Source of the DNA: Polaromonas sp. UBA4122
Lineage (GTDB): Bacteria > Pseudomonadota > Gammaproteobacteria > Burkholderiales > Burkholderiaceae_C
DNA length: 37,326 nucleotides
Assembly (NCBI GenBank): GCA_002381615.1
Contig: DFWY01000104.1
Span: 23,608 to 60,933 of the forward strand
Direction of reading: 5' to 3'
Positions 7,815 through 16,049 of the stretch are shown here, one piece after another (position 1 is the first letter of the stretch; each line of letters starts with the position of its first letter). A model generated the notes under the pieces. That model was not told where the DNA came from, made no database searches, and was given only the letters and a program-made list of their open reading frames with translations. The translations under genes and the position numbers were made by a program.

Positions 7815-8114
7815 ATGCAGTCCCACTACCTCGAACAGTTCGAGCGCGACATGGGCTGCACCGAAGTCGAGTGGCTGGGCTGGTTGCCGGCCGCGCTCGG
7901 GCAGCATCTTTGGCAGCGCGATGGCGCTTCGGTGCAGGTGTCGATCGGCCCTGGTAGCTTGCAGATTCACTGGCAGCAGGCTGAACCCCGCGTGCTGGGC
8001 CTGGCTCGCATTCCGCGCCTGCTGGTGCGCTTTGCCTTTGCCGGGCTGGACGATGCCCAGCGCTACGTCTTTATGAAGCGGTTTGACCTGTATATGCAGC
8101 GCGGTGGCGGCTGA
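7815..8114 (+). CDS. Uncharacterised small protein, fifth gene of the aor operon
   Basis: 99-aa protein I do not recognise. It is soluble (no membrane span or signal peptide), rich in aromatic residues (three Tyr, five Trp), with one cysteine (Cys15) and a strongly basic C-terminal half (RIPRLLVRFAFAGLDDAQRYVFMKRFDLYMQR). The gene begins 11 nt after the MoaD-like stop, reads in the operon direction, and the following gene is convergent, so it very likely belongs to aor expression. Possible roles are insertion or assembly of the metallopterin or iron-sulfur subunits; that rests on position alone. A clear Shine-Dalgarno is lacking, which fits translational coupling. Confidence 0.65.
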   Translation: MQSHYLEQFERDMGCTEVEWLGWLPAALGQHLWQRDGASVQVSIGPGSLQIHWQQAEPRVLGLARIPRLLVRFAFAGLDDAQRYVFMKRFDLYMQRGGG

Positions 8115-8240
8115 TTGTTGGCCCGAGTTGCCGGGTTGACTGGAATCTGATGCCCATTTCCCCCGCCCTTGATGCTGTTGGGCGTCTCCTGGGGTTAAAA
8201 ATGGGTCGTCTGCAGTGTGGCCCGGTTTTTAGAGGGGAAA

Positions 8241-8290
8241 GTGCTGCTAGCCCAATGAATACGGGCATAAAAGCTACAAAATACATAGCA
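8241..8290 (+). repeat. Dispersed two-hairpin repeat, copy 2
   Basis: GCTGCTAGCCC, then ACGGGCAT, then GCTACAAAATACATAGC. The GCCC/GGGC pair forms one hairpin and GCTA/TAGC the second. It lies between the convergent ends of the aor operon and the acyltransferase gene. Confidence 0.75.
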
Positions 8291-8314
8291 AGCAATGGCC
8301 TGTGCGGTCCGCTC

Positions 8315-11005
8315 TCACAGGGCGTGCGTCACCAGTTTGAAATCCGGGTCTTCGGCAAAAGGCTTGACGGCAAAGCCCAGACCTTTCATGAGCTTGAGCA
8401 TGCTGGGGTTGTTGGCCAGCACCAGACCGTCGATTTCAGTTAGCCCCTTGTCGCGAGCCACATCCATGATGCTTTGCATCAGGCGCGAGCCCAGGCCCTT
8501 GCTGTTGAAGTCGTCGGCCACCACCAGCGCGAACTCGCAGCTGGACTGGTCAGGGTTGGTGATGTAGCGTGACACGCCGACGATGCGCTCGGTCTCGAGG
8601 ATCTCGCCCTTTGGCCCGGCTCGGCGCTCCTTGAACACGGCCACCAGCGCCATTTCGCGGTCGTAGTCGATCAGCGTGAAACGTGCCAGCATGGACGGCG
8701 GCAGCTCGACCATGGATGAGATGAAACGGAAATAGCGGCTTTCGGGCGAGAGGTGCTGCATCAGGTCCTGCAGCATCTGCGCATCGTCCGGGTGGATGGG
8801 GCGCACGGTGTACTCGCCGCCGCCGCGCAGCGGCCACAGCTGTTCGTAGCGCGCCGGGTAAGGCAGGATGGCCAGGTGGTTGTAGTTGTTGGCGCGGCCG
8901 CTCATGGCTTGCGGCGCGTGGTCGATGATGATGCGCGCGTCCACCGCCACGGCACCTGACTCGTCGACGATGATGGGGTTAATGTCCATCTCGCGCAACT
9001 GGGGCAGCTCGCACACCATTTCCGAGACGCGCAGCAATATCTGCTCCAGCGCGTCCATGTTGACCGCGCTGGCGCCGCGCCACTCGCCCAGCGTCTCCGC
9101 CACGCGCGAACGTTCGATCAGGCGGCGCGCCAGAAACTGGTTGAGCGGCGGCAGCTCCATGGCGCGGTCGTTGATGAGTTCGATCATGGTGCCGCCAGCG
9201 CCGAAGGCAATTACCGGGCCGAAGGGGTCGTCGGTGACAAGCCCTACGCAGACCTCGCGGCCGCGCCGGGCGCGCGCCATGTTCTGCACGGTCACGCCGT
9301 TGATGCGCGCGTTGGGTTGCAGGCGCGCCACGGCTTGCATCATGTCGTTGTAGGTGTCACGCGCGCCGGTGGCGTTCATGATGTTGAGCGCCACGCCTTC
9401 CACGTCCGACTTGTGGCTGATGTCGGGTGAGTCGATCTTGAGTGCCACCGGAAAGCCCAGTTGCGTGGCGATCATCATGGCCTCGTTGGCGCTGCGCGCC
9501 AGGATGGTTTTGGTGACGGGAATGTGGAAGGACGAAAGCAGGGTCTTGGACTCCATCTCGGTCAGCACCTTGCGGCGCTCGGCCAGCACATTTTCGATAA
9601 TCAGTCGCGCGCCCTCGATGTCGGGCTTGGCCAGCATGGACAGGGGCGGTGGGGTTTGCTGGAGCAACTGCTGGTTTTGATAGAACGAGGCGATGTTGCC
9701 GAAGGCGCCTACGGCCGCCTCGGGCGTGCGGAAACTGGGAATGGCCGCCGCTTTGAGAAGGCCGCGTGCCGCAACCACTGCGGTATCACCCATCCAGCAC
9801 GCCAGCAGCGGCTTGCCCATGCTGCGCTTGACCTCGACCAGCGCGCGCGCCACCTCCGAGGCGTCGGCGCCGGCTTTGGGTGAATAGATGGCCAGCACGC
9901 CGTCAATCTGGCGGTCCTTGCCTGCTGCTTCAATCGCCGCCCGGTAGTGCTCGGGGCTGGCGTCTTCCGACAGGTCGATCAGATCCGACAGCGACGCGAA
10001 GTCAGGCAACTGCGGCTTGAGGGCGCTGACAGACTCGGGCGAGAGCTTGCCCAGCTGCAAGAAAATTTCATTGACCCAGTCAGCCGCCAGCACGCCGGGC
10101 CCGCCGCCGTTGGTGACGATGGCCAGGCGCCGACCCACCGGGCGGTAGCGTGAGGCCAGGCACTTGGCCGCCGAGAACAGTTCCACGAACGAGCGCACCC
10201 GCACCGCGCCGGCACGGCGCAGGGCGGCGTCAAACACATCGTCGCTGCCGACGATGGCGCCGCTGTGGGTCTGCGCCGCCTCGTTGCCAGCCGGTTTGCG
10301 ACCGGCCTTGAGCACCACCACCGGCTTGGCACTGGCAGCCGTACGCAGCGCGCTCATGAAGCGGCGCGCGCTGGAGATGCCCTCCAGATAAATGACGATG
10401 CTGTGGGTTTGCTGATCGTTGGCCAGGTAATCCAGCACCTGGGCAATGTCCACCGAGGTATTGGGTCCCAGGGAAATGACCGAAGAAAAGCCCACCGCGT
10501 TGCTGTTGGCCCAGTCGAGCATGGAGGCGGTCAGCGCACCCGACTGCGACACCAGCGCGAGAGAGCCGGCCTTGGCCAGCGGTCCAGCCGCGCTGGCATT
10601 GAGCTGCAGTTGCGGACGCTGGAAACCCATGCCATTGGGGCCGAGCAGGTACATGCCTTCGCGGCGCGCAATTTTCTTGAGCTCGTCGGCCTTGTCGGCG
10701 CTGATGCCGCTGGAGATCACCAGCGCCGCGCGGCAGGCCATGCGGCCGGCAATCTCCAGCGCGGCGGTCACGTCCTGCGGCGGCAGCGCAATGATGGCCA
10801 GATCCGCCCGCGTTTGCGCCAGGTCCGCCAGCGTGCCACTGGTGTGGATGTCCAGAAACACCAGGGTGCCGCTGTAGCGCTGGGCACGCAGGGCCTCGTG
10901 CAAGGCCTTGGCGTGCGTGGTCTGCGTGGCCGGATCGTCGGCCTGGCCGGCGAAGACAACGATGGATTCAGGCGAGAAAAGCGGAGTGAGGTAGTGTTTG
11001 TCCAT
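8315..11005 (-). CDS. PatZ-type protein lysine acyltransferase (ADP-forming acyl-CoA synthetase fused to GNAT)
   Basis: 896-aa fusion protein. Residues ~1-130 form a CoA-binding Rossmann domain (LLGPNGMGF). Residues ~140-470 are succinyl-CoA-ligase-like (LVSQSGALTASMLDW; QTHSGAIVG with His247). Residues ~480-710 are an ATP-grasp domain (GFPVALKIDSPDISHKSD, VIAFGAGGTMIELI, REMDINPIIVD). Residues ~725-896 are a GNAT domain (YTVRPIHPDDAQ, KGLGSRLMQSIMDVA). Family members acetylate lysines, for example of acetyl-CoA synthetase, and so adjust acetate metabolism. His247 sits where ADP-forming synthetases carry the phospho-histidine, so the synthetase half may still be active. Monocistronic. The ATG at 11005 has a GGAA-type site upstream. 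Confidence 0.9.
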   Translation of the reverse strand: MDKHYLTPLFSPESIVVFAGQADDPATQTTHAKALHEALRAQRYSGTLVFLDIHTSGTLADLAQTRADLAIIALPPQDVTAALEIAGRMACRAALVISSGISADKADELKKIARREGMYLLGPNGMGFQRPQLQLNASAAGPLAKAGSLALVSQSGALTASMLDWANSNAVGFSSVISLGPNTSVDIAQVLDYLANDQQTHSIVIYLEGISSARRFMSALRTAASAKPVVVLKAGRKPAGNEAAQTHSGAIVGSDDVFDAALRRAGAVRVRSFVELFSAAKCLASRYRPVGRRLAIVTNGGGPGVLAADWVNEIFLQLGKLSPESVSALKPQLPDFASLSDLIDLSEDASPEHYRAAIEAAGKDRQIDGVLAIYSPKAGADASEVARALVEVKRSMGKPLLACWMGDTAVVAARGLLKAAAIPSFRTPEAAVGAFGNIASFYQNQQLLQQTPPPLSMLAKPDIEGARLIIENVLAERRKVLTEMESKTLLSSFHIPVTKTILARSANEAMMIATQLGFPVALKIDSPDISHKSDVEGVALNIMNATGARDTYNDMMQAVARLQPNARINGVTVQNMARARRGREVCVGLVTDDPFGPVIAFGAGGTMIELINDRAMELPPLNQFLARRLIERSRVAETLGEWRGASAVNMDALEQILLRVSEMVCELPQLREMDINPIIVDESGAVAVDARIIIDHAPQAMSGRANNYNHLAILPYPARYEQLWPLRGGGEYTVRPIHPDDAQMLQDLMQHLSPESRYFRFISSMVELPPSMLARFTLIDYDREMALVAVFKERRAGPKGEILETERIVGVSRYITNPDQSSCEFALVVADDFNSKGLGSRLMQSIMDVARDKGLTEIDGLVLANNPSMLKLMKGLGFAVKPFAEDPDFKLVTHAL

Positions 11006-11473
11006 AGGTGTTCCAGTCAGCGCCTAGCAGCCCGCCTGACATGCGCAGTGGCACTGCGCGCCAGCGGGTTGAGCGCATAGCCATCTTCCAGGCAGGAGAG
11101 AGATGATACGGCCACTTATAGCGTTGGGCGGCGGCCCTGAGCTTCTGCGTGACCCGACGCGTCGTCGGTCTCGGCAAAGCCGGGCTTGCCCCAGCCGCTC
11201 GGGCATTTGGGGGGTGAGCGCCATTTCGTGACGTGTGCAATCGACATGGGTGAGAGGTAGGTAGAAAGCAAATCAGTGTTCTTGGGCAACCCTGGCGACT
11301 CCAGCCAGATTCCGCTGTCAGTTTAGGCCTGCCGGCGCTGGACCGTTTTGATGTAAAACATGTTTTGCGATTACCTCCAGCGCATTTTTGACACCCGCGC
11401 AGATAGGCATGAAGACAAGGGCTCAACGCAGGCAACACGAGACGATCCGTTGATCTCGCAATCATGGCGGCAT
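11006..11473. other. Gap upstream of the acyltransferase gene
   Basis: 468 nt with no gene I can support. It must contain the promoter of the minus-strand acyltransferase near 11006-11100. A perfect 12-bp palindrome AAAACATGTTTT lies at 11355-11366 and could be an operator left over from a lost gene. The rest has no recognisable coding homology on either strand. Confidence 0.4.
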
Positions 11474-11855
11474 TCACCTTTGATTTGCGTGGTTTACAAA
11501 GCCAAAAGTGTCGCCAGCGCGGCTCAGTGCAAACGCCTTGTGCGCCACCCAAGCATTGCGCGTTGAGTTGCAGCGGCACCAGATGGCTTTGCGAGCGCAG
11601 GCCACCCAATGGACCGGGGGAGGCGCTAAGCACGCCAACCACCTTGCCGGCGAAGGACTTGAAGCCCTCCTGCCAAGCCGGGTACTCCTGCATCAGTTGT
11701 CACCCGCCCCTCACGTCTGGGCTTCCAGGTCGGCGTTGTACATCAGTAGGTCAAAGTCGGTCAGTTTGCGCTTGGGGAAGTTCAGGCGCCTGATTTCACC
11801 ACAGGCTGTGGGGGCAATGCTGAACAGCTGGTTGTTGCACTGAAACCCATTAAAA
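11474..11855 (-). pseudogene. Relic of an NAD(P)H-dependent FMN reductase
   Basis: Three family segments survive in broken frames on the minus strand. Near 11710-11840: NNQLFSIAPT...EIRRLNF...LTDFDLLMYNADLEAQ, the N-terminal part ending in the family's LYNADLE motif, then a TGA. From 11693 in another frame: FAGKVVGVLSASPGPLGGLRSQSHL, the typical central SASPG..GG.R motif. After about 11560, in a third frame: AHKAFALSRAGDTFGFVNHANQR, ending at 11474. The segment between the first two (normally ~50 residues including the TPEYN..(I/V)PGVLKNA flavin loop) is missing, so this is an internally deleted, frameshifted remnant. Confidence 0.7.
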
Positions 11856-11863
11856 TGTACAAA
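11835..11863 (+). promoter_or_regulatory. Candidate promoter of the toxin-antitoxin operon
   Basis: TTGCAC at 11835-11840 and TACAAA at 11858-11863 are separated by 17 nt. The -10 match is moderate. The -10 hexamer lies in the left arm of the inverted repeat at 11856-11880, as expected for an autorepressed toxin-antitoxin promoter. Confidence 0.4.
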
Positions 11864-11880
11864 ATAAATTTTTTTGTACA
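11856..11880. promoter_or_regulatory. Inverted-repeat operator upstream of the antitoxin
   Basis: Perfect 9-bp arms TGTACAAAA (11856-11864) and TTTTGTACA (11872-11880) with a 7-nt spacer, ending two bases before the antitoxin ATG. The decamer TGTACAAAAT also recurs directly at 11875-11884, running into the start codon. Phd/YefM-type antitoxins repress their own operon from such sites. No Shine-Dalgarno is present between the repeat and the ATG. Confidence 0.7.
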
Positions 11881-11882
11881 AA

Positions 11883-12131
11883 ATGCACACCATTGCCCTG
11901 AGTGAATTCCGCGCCCATGCTTCGGCCATGATTGACCTGGTCGAGCGGGGAGAGACCATACGCATCTTGCGGCATGGCAAACCCGTGGCCGAGCTGGTGC
12001 CTGCAAAACCGGCAGCGCCTGAGAAGATTCCGAGTTGGAAGCGCCCCATCAAGCCGCTGGAGTATCTGCGTGCTGATGGCAAGACCTTGGCGCAACTGAT
12101 CATTGAAGAGCGTGAAAGCGCACGGTACTGA
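11883..12131 (+). CDS. Antitoxin, Phd/YefM family
   Basis: 82-aa protein starting MHTIALSEFRAHASAMIDLVERGETIRILRHGKPVAELVPA, the Phd/YefM DNA-binding fold (strand-helix-helix with the RHGKPVAEL wing), followed by a proline-rich linker and a C-terminal helix (LAQLIIEERESARY) that would wrap around the toxin. The ATG at 11883 is chosen because family members begin right at this strand; a TTG three codons upstream lies in the operator. Its stop (12129-12131) overlaps nothing, and the toxin ATG follows at 12133. Very likely represses its own promoter through the inverted repeat just upstream. Confidence 0.85.
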   Translation: MHTIALSEFRAHASAMIDLVERGETIRILRHGKPVAELVPAKPAAPEKIPSWKRPIKPLEYLRADGKTLAQLIIEERESARY

Positions 12132-12132
12132 A

Positions 12133-12552
12133 ATGAAATTATTACTGGATGCCTCGGCCATTATCAAGCGTTACAAGCGCGAGATCGGCCATGACGCGGT
12201 GGCGCGTCTGCTGATGACCGCTGATGTTGTGGTGCTGGCCGCGCATTGCAAGGTTGAAATTTCCTCCAGCTTGAGCCGCGAGGTCGATGACAACTCGATT
12301 GACACGGGCCAGTATGCGCGTGTGATGAGCGAGGTAGCGCAGGATTTTGTGGACTTTGATGTGCGGCCCATCAGCCCCGAGATTGAAGCCCTGGCGATCG
12401 CGTCCATGGAACACAACCGCTTGTGCGCCATGGATGCGCTGCACATCGGCACCGCCCAAGCGGCAAGGGTTGATTTGTTTGTCACGGCTGATCGAAAACA
12501 GGCGCTGGCGGCGCAAGCCGCAGGCCTGAAAACTGAACTGATAGAGGCCTGA
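12133..12552 (+). CDS. PIN-domain toxin (VapC family)
   Basis: 139-aa PIN-domain ribonuclease. The acidic metal-binding residues are all present: Asp6 ([12 protein letters not shown]), Glu42 (KVEISSSL), Asp101 ([11 protein letters not shown]) and Asp120 (FVTADRKQ). VapC-type toxins cut tRNA or rRNA and are neutralised by the upstream antitoxin. The ATG at 12133 follows the antitoxin stop by one base; a farther in-frame ATG at 12103 lies inside the antitoxin gene. The stop codon is one base from the mnmG start, so toxin and mnmG are probably on one transcript. Confidence 0.87.
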   Translation: MKLLLDASAIIKRYKREIGHDAVARLLMTADVVVLAAHCKVEISSSLSREVDDNSIDTGQYARVMSEVAQDFVDFDVRPISPEIEALAIASMEHNRLCAMDALHIGTAQAARVDLFVTADRKQALAAQAAGLKTELIEA

Positions 12553-12553
12553 A

Positions 12554-14548
12554 ATGTTTTATCCTCAAGAATTTGACGTGATCGTGGTCGGCGGTGGCCA
12601 TGCGGGTACCGAAGCCGCGCTGGCGGCAGCCCGCATGGGCTGCAAGACCCTGCTCCTGTCACACAATATCGAAACGCTGGGCCAGATGAGCTGCAACCCG
12701 TCGATAGGCGGCATTGGCAAGGGTCACTTGGTCAAGGAAGTGGATGCCATGGGCGGCGCGATGGCGCTGGCCACCGACGAGGGCGGCATCCAGTTCCGCA
12801 TTCTCAACAGCTCTAAAGGCCCGGCTGTGCGCGCCACCCGCGCGCAGGCCGACCGCATTTTGTACAAGGCGGCGATTCGCCGAAGGCTGGAGAACCAGCC
12901 CAACCTGTGGCTGTTTCAGCAAGCCGTCGATGACCTGCTGGTGGAGGGTGACCAGGTAGTCGGTGCGGTGACGCAGGTCGGCATCAAGTTCCGTTCGCGC
13001 ACCGTGGTACTGACGGCCGGGACTTTTCTGGACGGCAAGATCCATGTGGGGCTGAACAATTACGCAGCAGGCCGGGCGGGTGACCCGCCGGCGGTGTCGC
13101 TCAGCGCCCGCCTGAAAGAACTCAAGCTGCCGCAAGGCCGCCTGAAAACCGGCACGCCGCCGCGCATTGACGGCCGCTCGATCGACTTCAGCAAATGCGG
13201 GGTGCAGCCGGGTGACGGCATGCCGGGCGGCTTGGCCGGGCCGGTGCCGGTGTTCAGCTTCATGGGCGGGAACATCCCGCACCCGCAGCAAATGCCGTGC
13301 TGGATCACCCACACCAATGCGCGCACGCACGACATCATTCGTTCCGGGTTTGACCGCAGCCCGATGTTCACCGGCAAGATTGACGGCATAGGCCCGCGCT
13401 ACTGCCCGAGCGTGGAAGACAAGATCAACCGCTTTGCCGACAAGGATAGCCACCAGATTTTTCTGGAGCCGGAAGGTCTGACGACGCACGAGATTTACCC
13501 CAACGGCATCTCCACCAGCCTGCCTTTTGACATCCAATACGCCCTGGTGCGTTCCATGGCAGGCATGGAAAATGCCCACATCCTGCGACCCGGCTACGCC
13601 ATTGAGTACGACTACTTTGACCCGCGCGCGCTCAAAACCAGCTTTGAAACCCGGGCGATAGGCGGTTTGTTTTTTGCCGGGCAAATCAATGGCACCACCG
13701 GCTACGAAGAGGCCGCCGCCCAAGGCATGTTTGCTGGCATCAATGCTGCGCTCCAATGCCAGGACAAGGAGGCCTGGCTACCCAGGCGCGACGAAGCCTA
13801 TCTGGGCGTGCTGGTTGATGACCTGATTACCAAGGGCGTGACCGAACCCTACCGCATGTTTACCAGCCGGGCGGAGTTCCGCCTGATGCTGCGTGAGGAC
13901 AACGCCGACCTGCGCCTGACCGAAAAGGGCAGGGAGCTGGGGCTGGTGGACGACGCCCGCTGGGACGCTTTCAACCGCAAGCGCGACGCTGTTTCACGTG
14001 AAACAGAGCGCCTTCGTTCCATCTGGATCAACCCCAACAACCTGCCTGTGGCGGAAGCCGAGCGGGTATTGGGCAAGGGGATTGAGCGCGAATACAATCT
14101 GGCCGATTTGTTGCGCCGCCCTGATGTGAACTACGCCGGGTTGATGTCGCTGAGCGAGGGTAAATATGCCAATCCTGACATTCCGGTGGGGCAGGTCACT
14201 GTTTCACGTGAAACAGCTTTGCCTGCGGACTTGGTTAAAAACGTGATTGAGCAAATCGAGATCACCGCCAAATACGCGGGCTATATTGACCTGCAGAGGG
14301 TTGAAGTGGAGCGGGCTTCGCACTACGAAAATCTCAAGTTGCCGGCCGATCTGGATTACCTGCAGGTCTCGGCTCTGAGCTTTGAGGCGCGCCAGACTTT
14401 AGCCACGCAGCGACCCGAAACGCTGGGCATGGCATCGCGGATTTCAGGCATTACCCCTGCGACGGTGTCGCTGCTGCTGGTTCATCTTAAAAAGAACCTG
14501 TGGAAAAACACCGCACCGCTTAAATCCAACGAGCAAGCCGAAGCCTGA
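12554..14548 (+). CDS. mnmG: tRNA uridine-5-carboxymethylaminomethyl(34) synthesis enzyme MnmG
   Basis: 664-aa FAD enzyme that, with MnmE, installs cmnm5/nm5 on the wobble uridine of several tRNAs. N-terminal FAD motif [17 protein letters not shown] (residues ~13-29), then the family signatures [19 protein letters not shown] and [13 protein letters not shown], the middle [31 protein letters not shown], and a C-terminal helical domain binding MnmE. Full length. Two parS sites lie in its coding sequence; each encodes the peptide VSRET (near residues 480 and 550). Overlaps rsmG by one base (TGATG). Its ATG is one base after the VapC-like toxin stop, so its own promoter, if any, lies inside the toxin-antitoxin genes. 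Confidence 0.97.
   Translation: MFYPQEFDVIVVGGGHAGTEAALAAARMGCKTLLLSHNIETLGQMSCNPSIGGIGKGHLVKEVDAMGGAMALATDEGGIQFRILNSSKGPAVRATRAQADRILYKAAIRRRLENQPNLWLFQQAVDDLLVEGDQVVGAVTQVGIKFRSRTVVLTAGTFLDGKIHVGLNNYAAGRAGDPPAVSLSARLKELKLPQGRLKTGTPPRIDGRSIDFSKCGVQPGDGMPGGLAGPVPVFSFMGGNIPHPQQMPCWITHTNARTHDIIRSGFDRSPMFTGKIDGIGPRYCPSVEDKINRFADKDSHQIFLEPEGLTTHEIYPNGISTSLPFDIQYALVRSMAGMENAHILRPGYAIEYDYFDPRALKTSFETRAIGGLFFAGQINGTTGYEEAAAQGMFAGINAALQCQDKEAWLPRRDEAYLGVLVDDLITKGVTEPYRMFTSRAEFRLMLREDNADLRLTEKGRELGLVDDARWDAFNRKRDAVSRETERLRSIWINPNNLPVAEAERVLGKGIEREYNLADLLRRPDVNYAGLMSLSEGKYANPDIPVGQVTVSRETALPADLVKNVIEQIEITAKYAGYIDLQRVEVERASHYENLKLPADLDYLQVSALSFEARQTLATQRPETLGMASRISGITPATVSLLLVHLKKNLWKNTAPLKSNEQAEA
13989..14006. 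promoter_or_regulatory. parS: parS site 1 (ParB binding)
   Basis: TGTTTCACGTGAAACA at 13990-14005, a perfect 16-bp palindrome identical to the bacterial chromosomal parS consensus, extended by C/G on each side. It lies inside mnmG. Cognate parA and parB are 2-4 kb downstream. Confidence 0.95.
14199..14216. promoter_or_regulatory. parS: parS site 2 (ParB binding)
   Basis: A second perfect TGTTTCACGTGAAACA at 14200-14215, again with flanking C/G, exactly 210 bp after site 1 and in the same reading frame of mnmG (encodes VSRET again). Confidence 0.95.
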
Positions 14549-15225
14549 TGCGCGGCGCCGAACAGGATTTGCGATCCGTGTTGTTGGCTGGCTTGCGGGC
14601 GCTGCGGCTGGACTTGAGCGACCAGCAGGTGCTCCAGTTGCTGGACTACCTGGGCTTGATCGAGAAATGGACCAAGGTTTATAACCTCACGGCCGTGCGC
14701 GATCCGGCGGAAATGATGACGCACCACCTGCTGGACAGTCTGGCGGTCATCGTGCCCTTGCGGCAGCACCTTCAAAAGGCCGGGCTGGAGCAGGGTAGTC
14801 GCCTGCTCGACGTGGGTTCCGGTGCTGGCCTGCCGGGTGTAGTTATCGCGATATGCTGCCCCGAGGTGACGGTGACTTGCGTGGACACAGTCGCCAAAAA
14901 GGCGGCTTTCATCAAGCAGGCCGCGCTGGCCCTGAAGCTGCCCAATCTGGCGGGGCTGCATGCGCGGGTGGAAACCATCGTTCAACCATTCGATGTAATC
15001 TGCTCCCGGGCATTTGCCTCGCTGGCCGATTTCACCCAATGGTCTGCAGGGGCGCTGGCACCGCATGGCGCATGGATGGCAATGAAAGGCAAACACCCGG
15101 CGGACGAATTGGCGGCATTGCCACCCGGCGTGGAAGTGTTTCACGTGGAACACCTGCAGGTGCCGGGGCTGGACGCTGAGCGTTGCATTCTCTGGATGCG
15201 CGCCAAGAACTGTGGCGTCAGCTGA
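14548..15225 (+). CDS. rsmG: 16S rRNA (guanine527-N7)-methyltransferase RsmG
   Basis: 225-aa SAM-dependent methyltransferase for G527 of 16S rRNA, formerly GidB. Features: LIEKWTKVYNLTAVRDPAEMMTHHLLDSLAV at residues ~37-67, the SAM-binding motif I LLDVGSGAGLPGVVIAI, a second strand VTCVDTVAKKAAFIKQ, ICSRAFASLADF, and AMKGKHPADEL. Translationally coupled to mnmG by the overlapping TGATG. A third parS site lies near its 3' end, where it encodes VFHVEH. Confidence 0.95.
   Translation: MRGAEQDLRSVLLAGLRALRLDLSDQQVLQLLDYLGLIEKWTKVYNLTAVRDPAEMMTHHLLDSLAVIVPLRQHLQKAGLEQGSRLLDVGSGAGLPGVVIAICCPEVTVTCVDTVAKKAAFIKQAALALKLPNLAGLHARVETIVQPFDVICSRAFASLADFTQWSAGALAPHGAWMAMKGKHPADELAALPPGVEVFHVEHLQVPGLDAERCILWMRAKNCGVS
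15137..15152. promoter_or_regulatory. parS: parS site 3 (ParB binding)
   Basis: TGTTTCACGTGGAACA, one mismatch from a perfect palindrome; its reverse complement TGTTCCACGTGAAACA is the classical asymmetric parS sequence. Located inside rsmG, 921 bp after site 2. Confidence 0.9.
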
Positions 15226-15353
15226 AAACTGCGCCTGAAAATGCCCACCAATTCCAGTTTTGAGTGGGTTACGGCGGAAACAAAGACGCGCTCATCACCG
15301 CCCAGCCGCCTACGCTGTCGTAAACTCAAGCCCTCTACTTCTGGGGAAATTCC

Positions 15354-15989
15354 ATGCTGGGCTTATCTGCCAGTGTTGTCGGCATTACCGATTACGGCGC
15401 TTTTGTCGCCGCCATTATTATTTTTCTGGCTATTCCCGGTCCCGGCAACCTGGCGTTAATCACCTCCACCGGCAAGGGCGGCATCCCCGGCGGGCTGGGT
15501 GCGACATTTGGCGTCATCGCAGGTGACCAGGTCCTGCTTTGGGCTGCCGTGGCCGGTGTATCAGCAGTGATGGCCGCTTACCCCACCGCCTTTCATGCCG
15601 TGCAGTGGTTAGGCGCGGCCTACCTCGCCTGGATGGGGTTCAAGATGCTGATCGCCAAGCCAGGCGATACCCCAATTCTGCAGATCAAGCCGCACCACTA
15701 CTTCCGTCAGACGCTGATGATCACGCTGCTCAACCCCAAGGCGATTGTGTTTTACATGGCCTTTTTTCCACTGTTCGTGGATCCATCCCAGCATCAGGGC
15801 CTGAAAACCTTCGGCGTGATGGCGGCGACCATTGCCGTGCTGACCTTTCTTTACGGCCTGGTTGCCGTGCTGCTCACGCATTACCTGGCCGAGCGCATCC
15901 GGGCCAACCCCAAAATTTCGGCCACGCTGAAAAAAGCCGCGGGTGTTTTTTTGATCGGCTTCGGTATCAAGCTGGCCATTTCGAAGTAG
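15354..15989 (+). CDS. LysE/RhtB family amino-acid exporter
   Basis: 211-aa inner-membrane protein with about six hydrophobic segments. Family marks: IPGPGNLALITSTGKGG near the N-terminus (the GPG motif of LysE/RhtB), AWMGFKMLIAKPG after the third span, and FRQTLMITLLNPKAIVFYMAFFPLFVDP (LLNPKA motif) in the middle. Such proteins export lysine, homoserine, threonine or related compounds; the substrate cannot be read here. It sits between rsmG and parA in the same direction, 128 nt after rsmG and 60 nt before parA. Confidence 0.9.
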   Translation: MLGLSASVVGITDYGAFVAAIIIFLAIPGPGNLALITSTGKGGIPGGLGATFGVIAGDQVLLWAAVAGVSAVMAAYPTAFHAVQWLGAAYLAWMGFKMLIAKPGDTPILQIKPHHYFRQTLMITLLNPKAIVFYMAFFPLFVDPSQHQGLKTFGVMAATIAVLTFLYGLVAVLLTHYLAERIRANPKISATLKKAAGVFLIGFGIKLAISK

Positions 15990-16049
15990 TCCCCGGATAG
16001 TCCCTTGCCTCTGCTTTTCCCCTCAACAGAACAACAACTAAAACATTCC

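Noticed and set aside
11355-11366. AAAACATGTTTT palindrome as a defined operator
   Set aside because: Perfect but short and far from any intact start codon; recorded in the gap description only.
10968-11693. 241-codon minus-strand frame as one intact gene
   Set aside because: Only its first ~45 codons resemble FMN reductase; the rest is unrelated and it overlaps the acyltransferase start, so it is a relic frame.
12659-13756. 365-codon minus-strand open frame within mnmG
   Set aside because: Shadow of the highly conserved mnmG reading frame.
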